DNA of 39,632 bases from assembly GCF_034111725.1 (NCBI RefSeq), contig NZ_JAWUWR010000064.1, forward strand, positions 1 to 39,632. Direction: 5' to 3'. Position 1 is the first letter of the stretch, and each line of letters opens with the position of its first letter. The DNA is from Thalassolituus sp034111725 (GTDB lineage Bacteria > Pseudomonadota > Gammaproteobacteria > Pseudomonadales > Oceanobacteraceae). The position numbers and the translations under genes are program-made. A model generated the notes under the pieces. The model had not been told where the DNA came from. It searched no databases and worked only from the letters and a program-made list of their open reading frames with translations. Shown here piece by piece: positions 31,280-37,745 of this stretch.

Positions 31280-31315
31280 AAAAAAAAACCGCTTGCGAAT
31301 CAATCACAAACGGTT
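31280..31315 (-). terminator. Terminator after the membrane VWA gene
   Basis: On the minus strand AACCGTTTGTGA (31315-31304) pairs with TCGCAAGCGGTT (31298-31287) including two G-T pairs, then nine T follow. On the plus strand the same stem has mismatches. It separates the VWA gene at 31355-33550 from the MoxR gene. Confidence 0.82.
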
Positions 31316-31354
31316 ATTTTTTAGTCTTATTACATTCGATTGTAGCGCTCTCTA

Positions 31355-33550
31355 CTATCCCTTATTTAATGGGTCGTCATCGTCTCCAAACGGATCCTTA
31401 CCGCTATCATCGGCCTTTTTTAGCTCATCCTCAGCATCAAATTCACCCCAATCATCTCCGTCTTCAGGATCAATCGCAAAATCGTCTACCGCAACATTGA
31501 TATTGGTATCACTGCCCATCGATGTGGGCGCTCTGCCACCCAGAGGAATCTCTTCCTCACCATCCGCCTCAAAATCGTCAAAATCTCCAGCTTCTAAATC
31601 TGCATCATCCAACTCACCGAGATCCAAGTTTGCAGGAGCTGTCCGCTCGGCTTCGCTGGCACTGCCAGCTTTCTTACGACTAAACCACCAGTAACCAGCC
31701 CCGCCAACAATAGCAATATTAGTAATGCCTAATAGAACATAAATCCACCAAGCAATACCTTCGTCCTCCTCAATAACTTCAACTTCTGTCTGTTCGGCAT
31801 ATTTTTCAGCCAAGTCAGGCACTACAGGCTCAGGAATTGGTAATGGGGGCGGTACTTGCGCCTCCTCTGGCGGCGACTGCGCTTCTACCTCGTTCTCAGG
31901 TTCGACAACAGGAGCCACTGGTTCAGCTATCGGCTCCGTCTGTATCGGCGGAGCAACTTCTACCGGCGTAGTAACAACACTTTGTAGCGGGAAGTCGACA
32001 ACAATAGCCTCTGGCTTGCTCTTAAATGTTTTTCCGCCCTGAGACACTCCGCGAATATTGATGGTTACCTCGTAACGCCCGTCACCTTTTTCATTGGTTA
32101 GATCAAGAACCCATTCCTTATCGGCTGCACTGTACTCCATGTTTTGGATGACAGAATTTCCGTCGGGGCTAGCAATTTTGGCTATGATGCGACTTAAACC
32201 GGTATCAATCGAATCTCCCTGTGGAGTCACAGTAATATGAACGCGCTGTTGATCCGGAAAAGGTTCTGTTTCTACTTTCAGCGGCTCAGCAAGTACCGCT
32301 GTTAGCACTTGTCTGCGCTGAAATGTACGACCGATAGCATTGACTTCAATGCGGTATTCACCGGGCATAGACAAACGACTCATGGTTTCGAGAAACACAC
32401 CTTCAGGCGGCAAATTTTCGGGATCAGACAACAGCTTACTACCCGTGCGGCCATCAGGAGCGGTAACCTGCATGCTAATATCGGTCAGTTGCAACACCGC
32501 AGGCTCAGTAACGACCTCACCTTCATTCACTAGCGCTATGCTCATATCAATAGGAGCACCGGAAAACAAATTGGCAGGAACGCCAGAAACCGACAATTTT
32601 AAATCCGATAAAATTTGTACACGATTGTCTGGATCAACATCTGCATCCACAGACCACTTACCTGCTTCTGGTCCTGAAACAGTAATCAAGTCGAAGTTTA
32701 AATCGTGGTGCCAACGCACTTTATCTTGGTTGTCGGCTAGTGACTGAGTAATAACAGCACCAGAAGGTGCAATTAGTTTTGTTTCACGTCCTGACGTACC
32801 TCTAAAGATGAGGGCTGTGAATTCTTCTATGCTAGAGTCAATATCGAAATTGTTGTTTGTCAGCGGTACTTGCTCGGCAGGAACCGCACGATCAAACGCT
32901 TTTAAAAACGCAGGCATCAAATCATCGGCTGTATTGGCCTGCAAGAATAGCCCGTCGGTCTCCATCGCAATTTGTTGCAAGGTTTCTAGATCTGCAGCGT
33001 TTGACAAAGCCAAAGTATGAATTTTCGCGCCGGTCTCGATATATTTCGGTAAGACTTCTTTTAATAACCGTTGTCGCTCAGCTGAATTAGCTTTTGTAGT
33101 GGGGTCGCCATCCGATTTATCCATATCAATACGGCCATCAGTTAGCAAAATTACCGTATGCTGATAACCACTGTCGGGAGCCATTTGCCACAGCGCCTTA
33201 TCTAAGGCATCAACAAGATTGGTATTAAGCCCAACGGAATTTATCTCTGACGATTTTGTTTTAGCATTGCGCCGCCAGTTAATATTAACCGTATCGAGTG
33301 GCACCAACATGTTGACGTAGCGGCCAAATGTCCAGACACCTGCGCGACTATTATCAGGAAGTAATTCGACTAGCAGATTAAGCGCCGGGCGGCGCAAATT
33401 CTGTGGGTCGGTATCTTTCATACTGCCAGAGATATCAATGATTATTCTGACATCTCCCGGCTGAGTGTTTTGCTCAGCCGCGGTTGCTTGATTGGCAATA
33501 AACAGCAGGAGTGAAAAAATCACTCCGGTCAGCCTCATGCAGCGCACCAT
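31355..33550 (-). CDS. Membrane-anchored VWA domain protein with acidic cytoplasmic tail
   Basis: The 731-residue protein begins with a signal peptide (about 1-25). A VWA domain with IIIDISGSMKDTDPQ (Asp39-x-Ser-x-Ser metal-ion site) and HTVILLTDGRID follows. About 350 residues of beta domains come next, then a Pro/Glu-rich linker (about 540-590), a membrane helix (IAWWIYVLLGITNIAIVGGAGYWWF, about 600-625) and a very acidic C-terminal cytoplasmic tail (EDELKKADDSGKDPFGDDDDPL). It is probably a periplasmic VWA protein tied to the inner membrane. GGAGA lies 5 nt before the ATG. It is followed by its own terminator and preceded after 21 nt by a membrane/winged-helix gene. Function unknown. Confidence 0.83.
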   Translation of the reverse strand: MVRCMRLTGVIFSLLLFIANQATAAEQNTQPGDVRIIIDISGSMKDTDPQNLRRPALNLLVELLPDNSRAGVWTFGRYVNMLVPLDTVNINWRRNAKTKSSEINSVGLNTNLVDALDKALWQMAPDSGYQHTVILLTDGRIDMDKSDGDPTTKANSAERQRLLKEVLPKYIETGAKIHTLALSNAADLETLQQIAMETDGLFLQANTADDLMPAFLKAFDRAVPAEQVPLTNNNFDIDSSIEEFTALIFRGTSGRETKLIAPSGAVITQSLADNQDKVRWHHDLNFDLITVSGPEAGKWSVDADVDPDNRVQILSDLKLSVSGVPANLFSGAPIDMSIALVNEGEVVTEPAVLQLTDISMQVTAPDGRTGSKLLSDPENLPPEGVFLETMSRLSMPGEYRIEVNAIGRTFQRRQVLTAVLAEPLKVETEPFPDQQRVHITVTPQGDSIDTGLSRIIAKIASPDGNSVIQNMEYSAADKEWVLDLTNEKGDGRYEVTINIRGVSQGGKTFKSKPEAIVVDFPLQSVVTTPVEVAPPIQTEPIAEPVAPVVEPENEVEAQSPPEEAQVPPPLPIPEPVVPDLAEKYAEQTEVEVIEEDEGIAWWIYVLLGITNIAIVGGAGYWWFSRKKAGSASEAERTAPANLDLGELDDADLEAGDFDDFEADGEEEIPLGGRAPTSMGSDTNINVAVDDFAIDPEDGDDWGEFDAEDELKKADDSGKDPFGDDDDPLNKG

Positions 33551-33571
33551 ATGCTCTCCGGCGGATTTAGT

Positions 33572-34240
33572 TTAGAGACTGGTCTCAAGTACACGACGCC
33601 CCTTCTCTGTGATGTGCCAACGCACACCATCTTTTCCGCTCACTTTTCCGGCAAGGCTACGAGAGGTAAGCACTTGCAAAGTTTTTAAAACGGTCACTTC
33701 TTCTTGGTTTGCTTCACGACACACACCGGCTAACGAGCGGAAAATGAAACGACCGTTAGATAGGATTTTCAACACTTGCCCTGAAGTGATATCCAGATCG
33801 GTACTAGCTTGGGTAATTTGCGGATCTAAATTCGCAGTATCGTGTTCTGTTTCGGTATCAATCAAAGGTAATAATTCGCTTTGAATAATACGAAGGCTTT
33901 GTTCAACCTCTTCGGAACGCTGACGCGCACTGTGCGCTTCGTTCAAAATACGATCGGACATATTGTCGATAAAGAAACGACTCAAAAGTGCCGACACTAA
34001 ACAGAAACCGGTAAAGATCAGCAGCTGCGACGGGTCACCCTGACTCTCTAAAACCAATTCACTATTCACCATATCCAGTACCACAGGTACTAGGAAAGAA
34101 GCACCAACCCCAACCACTAAAAATCGTGGCAAGCTTGCCGCGTCAGGATCTTTATCACCATAAAGGTAATAATTTACTAAGCCGCCGAAAATACCAGCCA
34201 ACAGCATAACTGTCGCGAGAATAAATATATGATTTGCCAT
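33572..34240 (-). CDS. Membrane protein with C-terminal winged-helix-like domain (YEATS-associated-helix-like)
   Basis: Two or three membrane helices at the N terminus (IFILATVMLLAGIFGGLVNYYL; FLVVGVGASFLVPVVLDMV; LLIFTGFCLVSALLSRFFI) are followed by a helical linker (ILNEAHSARQRSEEVEQSLRIIQ). A C-terminal winged-helix-like module (EEVTVLKTLQVLTSRSLAGKVSG...WHITEKGRRVLETSL) ends the protein. The N terminus recalls proteins annotated as YEATS-associated helix-containing; I recall this only generally. I place the start at ATG 34240 with GAGAGG upstream; a longer frame from 34279 is less likely. The downstream VWA gene begins 21 nt later, so the two probably form an operon and a membrane-linked regulatory pair. 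Confidence 0.7.
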   Translation of the reverse strand: MANHIFILATVMLLAGIFGGLVNYYLYGDKDPDAASLPRFLVVGVGASFLVPVVLDMVNSELVLESQGDPSQLLIFTGFCLVSALLSRFFIDNMSDRILNEAHSARQRSEEVEQSLRIIQSELLPLIDTETEHDTANLDPQITQASTDLDITSGQVLKILSNGRFIFRSLAGVCREANQEEVTVLKTLQVLTSRSLAGKVSGKDGVRWHITEKGRRVLETSL

Positions 34241-34373
34241 GGTCCCAACCTCTCGTTCATTGATTCGGTAACGCCCCAAATCCGATGAACAGCTCCCCTG
34301 ATAGATATTTACGTTAGTGCGGTATCAGAAATTCAGACGCGATACGCCATGAAATCAACAACACCTGCCTACA

Positions 34374-34441
34374 TAAAACTAGCAAAGTTTTACTGGTTAG
34401 CCAGAAAAGTAATAAATAAATGAGTTAACCGATCATTTATT
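34374..34441. promoter_or_regulatory. Cluster of dyads upstream of the YEATS-helix-like gene
   Basis: Three inverted repeats lie close together: TAAAACT-n5-AGTTTTA (34374-34392), CTGG-n4-CCAG (34393-34404) and AATAAATGA-n9-TCATTTATT (34415-34441, perfect 9-bp arms). No ORF that I can support covers them. They may be operators, or hairpins in the leader of the downstream gene. Confidence 0.4.
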
Positions 34442-34538
34442 GAACAAACAAACAGGAGAAAAGGAAGAAAATCAGAGGAAGTAAGGAAAAATATGAGAAG
34501 GAATTAGCAGTATGACGATGAGAATTACAACTTAGACT

Positions 34539-34561
34539 AACGACGCCACAATGGCGTCGTT
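34539..34561. terminator. Perfect 10-bp hairpin after the small membrane protein gene
   Basis: AACGACGCCA (34539-34548), loop CAA and TGGCGTCGTT (34552-34561) lie just downstream of the minus-strand gene ending at 34577. The stem is strong, but on that strand no T run follows, so termination would be weak. Confidence 0.5.
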
Positions 34562-34576
34562 TCAGATAACAAACAA

Positions 34577-34933
34577 CTAAGCGCTGGCTTCTGAGTCCTT
34601 GACTGAATCTTTCATGCGAATGAGAGAAACCAACAGGCCAAGACCAAGCACGGCAGCCCCAATAGCCAATGCGGCTGCAAACCAAGGGATACAGTAATTC
34701 ACAGACTCAGGGCCACTGATTAAAAACGTGAAAGCAACAACAAGAAAACCCGGCGCCCAATACATAGATCCAGCCTCAATAGGGACAGGTGTAAAGATAA
34801 GCACCGCGCCAATTAAGCTGAATAAGTGATAGCCGATCCCCGGCGTCTTGATCCAAAATAGCAATTTTCCCCAGCACCAATAAGCCACTAGAGCAGAAAC
34901 CAAATACAACAGCCAAAACTGGCCATATGTCAT
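34577..34933 (-). CDS. Small integral membrane protein, last gene of the dnaX operon
   Basis: The protein has about 118 residues and three to four membrane helices (FWLLYLVSALVAYWCW; LFSLIGAVLIFTPVP; WAPGFLVVAFTFLIS; FAAALAIGAAVLGLGLLVSLI). I start it at ATG 34933 (MTYGQFW...); the longer frame to 34990 would overlap the YcgN gene and adds a sequence without membrane character. It lies 13 nt after the ycgN stop on the same strand. I do not recognise a family. Position at the end of a housekeeping operon gives no functional clue. Confidence 0.7.
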   Translation of the reverse strand: MTYGQFWLLYLVSALVAYWCWGKLLFWIKTPGIGYHLFSLIGAVLIFTPVPIEAGSMYWAPGFLVVAFTFLISGPESVNYCIPWFAAALAIGAAVLGLGLLVSLIRMKDSVKDSEASA

Positions 34934-34946
34934 TACACTATCCACG

Positions 34947-35387
34947 TTATGCTTTCCATATAATGCGATCTTGCCAATCGTCTTCGTCAATTAAGTTGTC
35001 GGCTATGCCCTTATTACGCATCGAAATCCCTGCTTCATGCACCGATTCTTTCGTGCCCGAAATCAGAGGATGCCAATCATACAGAGGCTTTTTTTCAGCC
35101 AGTAAACGATAGGCGCAGGTTTCAGGCAGCCAAAAAAAGGTTTGAGCTTGATCCGGCGTTAACCATACGCAACTAGGCACAAGCGTATTGCGTTGCTGGT
35201 ATTCTGTGCATTGGCAATTGTTCGTATCTAAATAACGGCAATGAACATCGGTGTAATATACCTCGCCGGTTTCATCGTCCTCGAGCTTATGTAGGCAGCA
35301 CAGCGCACAACCATCGCACAACGACTCCCATTCAGAAGACGTCATTTCACCTAGCGTCTTGCGCTCCCAAAAAGGTTGATGGCTCAT
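34947..35387 (-). CDS. ycgN: YcgN family cysteine-cluster protein (UPF0260)
   Basis: The 146-residue protein begins PFWERKTLGEMTSSEWESLCDGCALCCL, the signature of YcgN. Conserved cysteines continue in DVHCRYLD, NNCQCTEY, PSCVWLTP and ETCAYRLL. The cluster suggests metal (zinc or iron) binding; the function is unknown. The gene start overlaps the ycgL stop by 4 nt (ATGA). ycgL and ycgN are neighbours in other gammaproteobacteria too. Confidence 0.92.
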   Translation of the reverse strand: MSHQPFWERKTLGEMTSSEWESLCDGCALCCLHKLEDDETGEVYYTDVHCRYLDTNNCQCTEYQQRNTLVPSCVWLTPDQAQTFFWLPETCAYRLLAEKKPLYDWHPLISGTKESVHEAGISMRNKGIADNLIDEDDWQDRIIWKA

Positions 35388-35668
35388 TCTTTATCAATTT
35401 TGCAAAATAGATCGAGCAAGTAAGGTTCTTTTGCCGGTGGCATTTGCAAGTAGTACCCCTTTTCTTCAAGCGCTGCTAACACTTTTTCTGTATCCGCTCG
35501 GCCAAGCGATTTTTCTGGAGTTAAGACCATGGTCATTGCTAATTCTGGCTTGCCAAACATGGCCATTAACTCTTCTGGTACGCGAGTAAATGCATCTTTA
35601 CGCGTGACGTATAGATACATTTCGTCTTTCTTTTTTGTCTTGAAGACGTCGCACAAAATTTTACTCAT
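35384..35668 (-). CDS. ycgL: YcgL domain protein
   Basis: This 94-residue protein matches the YcgL domain: LCDVFKTKKKDEMYLYV, FTRVPEELMAMFGKPE and VLTPEKSLGRADTEKVLAALEEKGYYLQMP. The family has a small alpha/beta fold and no defined function; its fixed neighbourhood with rnd and ycgN suggests an RNA- or stress-related role, which is inferred. Its start lies 8 nt inside the end of rnd. Confidence 0.92.
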   Translation of the reverse strand: MSKILCDVFKTKKKDEMYLYVTRKDAFTRVPEELMAMFGKPELAMTMVLTPEKSLGRADTEKVLAALEEKGYYLQMPPAKEPYLLDLFCKIDKE

Positions 35669-36833
35669 GATTGCTTTTTTCCACTTTGCTCGCAGCTACA
35701 CCCTGCGTCATCATTAACAATAAAGTTTGGCCAATTACATCCTTACGCCACCCACTTAATACTTCGGGAAGCTGGTATTGACCGTCGTGATACCCAGAGC
35801 GCACTACAAATTCAAGTGCGCGTTTATTAGCCAACAGCTCAATCGGTATATTGAGCTGCTCGGCCGTGAGCGTCACGGCATCTTTTAGATCTTTCATAGA
35901 TTGCGCGGCAATCGGAGATAAGGGACGATCAAGCTGCTCTGGCCAAAAGGCCTCGTCTTTTGTCATCGCCACTTCGACAATTTTCAACAAAATATTGCCT
36001 GCGTCACGAACGATCGGCGGCTTAACACCTGCCTTCACCAATTGATCACGATTTTTGGCTTTAAAACGCGCAATATTCCACAGTGAATTATCATCAACAA
36101 CTTTATTTCGCGGAACATCACGATTACGCGCTTCTTGTTCGCGCCATACAGTCAGTTGCTGCAATATATATTGCTCTTGCGGGCGCAACTTCCAAGCCAG
36201 CTTAACCTTTCGATACAAGGCTAGGTACGAATCATCAATTTGGTCAGAGGCGTCCAATAAGCGTGTGCAATCTTCTGCCAACCATTCTTCTCGCCCAAGC
36301 TCCCGTAACTGTTGACGCAATACGGGATACAACTGATACAGGTAATGAACATCCGCAACAGCATAATCCACTTGCTCTGAACGCAGCGGACGATGCAACC
36401 AGTTAGAGCGCGTTTCTTCTTTCGGCAAATCAATCTCTAGCAACGCCATTACCGCGCGTTGGAAGCCCATTGAACCCCCATGCCCCGCTAGTGCTATGCC
36501 TAGTTGGCTGTCCGCTAATGGTCGCGGAATAACGCCGGTTAAACGTCGACAAACTTCTAAATCTTCTGCGCACGCGTGAAATACTTTCAGTACGTTAGGG
36601 GCCTGCAACACCTCAACAAAAGGGGTCCAATCCTTGATCAATAAAGGATCAATAAGGTAACAACCCTTCTCTCCCGCTATTTGAATTAAACCCGCTTGCG
36701 GATAAAACGTCGTCGTTCTTACAAATTCGGTATCAACGGCGAGGTAGTCTTCTGTCAACCATTGTCGACAGGCAGCAGTTAGAGCATCGTGATTTGCAAT
36801 CCACAGTGGCTCCGGTATATCAAGGCGGCTCAT
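35661..36833 (-). CDS. rnd: Ribonuclease D
   Basis: RNase D is a 3'-5' exoribonuclease that trims tRNA and other stable RNA ends. The 390-residue length is normal (E. coli about 375). DEDD motifs are visible: exo I YLAVDTEFVRTTTFYPQAGLIQIA (Asp-x-Glu), exo II VFHACAEDLEVCRRL, exo III VDYAVADVHYLYQLY (Tyr-type). Two C-terminal HRDC-like helical domains follow (PQEQYILQQLTVWREQEARNRDVPRNKVVDD). It starts within the recR stop codon (ATGA) and overlaps ycgL. Confidence 0.95.
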   Translation of the reverse strand: MSRLDIPEPLWIANHDALTAACRQWLTEDYLAVDTEFVRTTTFYPQAGLIQIAGEKGCYLIDPLLIKDWTPFVEVLQAPNVLKVFHACAEDLEVCRRLTGVIPRPLADSQLGIALAGHGGSMGFQRAVMALLEIDLPKEETRSNWLHRPLRSEQVDYAVADVHYLYQLYPVLRQQLRELGREEWLAEDCTRLLDASDQIDDSYLALYRKVKLAWKLRPQEQYILQQLTVWREQEARNRDVPRNKVVDDNSLWNIARFKAKNRDQLVKAGVKPPIVRDAGNILLKIVEVAMTKDEAFWPEQLDRPLSPIAAQSMKDLKDAVTLTAEQLNIPIELLANKRALEFVVRSGYHDGQYQLPEVLSGWRKDVIGQTLLLMMTQGVAASKVEKSNHE

Positions 36834-37372
36834 TTAGCCCCTCCAATCATCGGTTGCGCTATGAAATCGCTAAACGACTGCATTAACGTATGAGTATCTA
36901 ATAAAAAACGCTGTAGATATTGTGCGGTAACATCTCCTTCAACAGAGCCTGCTAGCAGCAAATATACGATGTTCGGTTGCATGCTGTTTACGCGCTGCTG
37001 CAAGGCGGCTAACGGTAGCTGCGCTGGGCCAATACTAGCGACAGGCGATAGCACACCATGCAATACAAATAATTGACCAGAAAAACCCATATCACAGAGT
37101 ATTTGCGCCTGCTCCAATTCAGCAACAACGGCCAAGCACTCTTGTCCGCGGGCGAGATCATCGCACACAGAACAATGATCGTCGGTGAGATATATCTGAC
37201 AGCGCTCACAAGGGCGGATGCGCAGCAATGCCGACTGCAAAGCTTGCACAAGCTCATCACCACCGGCTCGGTTTAAAGCCCAGCGCGCCATTCTGCCTGC
37301 CGCTCGTTCGCCGATTCCCGGAAGAGAATCGAAGGCACTGACTAGAGCTTTGTATTCCGCTGGCAACTTCAT
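36830..37372 (-). CDS. recR: Recombination mediator RecR, shortened and divergent
   Basis: RecR loads RecA at gaps with RecF/RecO. The N-terminal half is normal: helix-hairpin-helix FDSLPGIGERAAGRMARWAL (about 14-33) and the zinc finger Cys55/Cys58/Cys67/Cys70. The Toprim half is unusual. The expected VVES-type Glu motif reads LAVVAELEQAQ, GxLSPxxGIGP is kept as GVLSPVASIGP, and the strongly conserved C-terminal region GVPVGGELEYxDxxTLxHALxGR is absent. The protein ends SFSDFIAQPMIGGAK at 180 residues instead of about 200. It lies in the standard dnaX-ybaB-recR place, so it is the locus recR; its activity is uncertain. Confidence 0.85.
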   Translation of the reverse strand: MKLPAEYKALVSAFDSLPGIGERAAGRMARWALNRAGGDELVQALQSALLRIRPCERCQIYLTDDHCSVCDDLARGQECLAVVAELEQAQILCDMGFSGQLFVLHGVLSPVASIGPAQLPLAALQQRVNSMQPNIVYLLLAGSVEGDVTAQYLQRFLLDTHTLMQSFSDFIAQPMIGGAK

Positions 37373-37394
37373 AAATAACGCGTCGGCTTTAAGA

Positions 37395-37721
37395 TTAGAA
37401 TGGCAATTTCATACCTGGTGGTAGACCCATTCCAGCAGTCATCTTCGACATCTGTTCTTGATTGTTTTGTTCAATTTTACGTACCGCAGCATTGACCGCA
37501 GCGGCTAATAAATCTTCCAAAAGCTCTTTATCTTCACTCATGACGGAGTCGTCTAGCTCAACACGCTTAACGTCATGACGACCATTCATTGTCACCTTCA
37601 CCAACCCCGCACCAGACTCACCAGTAACTTCAGCTTCGGCCAATTCTGCTTGGGCTTTTTGCATCTGCTCTTGCATCTTTTGGGCTTGCTTCATCAGGTT
37701 GCCCATTCCACCTTTAATCAT
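37395..37721 (-). CDS. ybaB: YbaB/EbfC nucleoid-associated protein
   Basis: The 108-residue protein has the family layout: an N-terminal helix rich in Met, Gln and Lys (GNLMKQAQKMQEQMQKAQAELAEAEV), the GAGLVKVTMNGRHDVKRVELDDSVM core, and a C-terminal helix ending MTAGMGLPPGMKLPF. YbaB dimers bind DNA. Position between dnaX and recR is conserved across bacteria. AGGAG lies 6 nt before the ATG. Confidence 0.96.
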   Translation of the reverse strand: MIKGGMGNLMKQAQKMQEQMQKAQAELAEAEVTGESGAGLVKVTMNGRHDVKRVELDDSVMSEDKELLEDLLAAAVNAAVRKIEQNNQEQMSKMTAGMGLPPGMKLPF

Positions 37722-37745
37722 ACAATTCTCCTAACAATCGATTAA

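Noticed and set aside
31180..31281. 33-residue plus-strand ORF (MPVALSKGLTV...) with an 11-bp direct repeat GCACTCAGCAA and a hairpin behind it
   Set aside because: The AAGG run touches the ATG with no spacer, the plus-strand stem has mismatches, and the hairpin is better explained as the terminator of the minus-strand VWA gene.
34437..34685. 82-residue minus-strand ORF at the end of the small membrane gene
   Set aside because: It overlaps a better gene in another frame, has no ribosome-binding site and an atypical Cys/Ser/Arg-rich composition.
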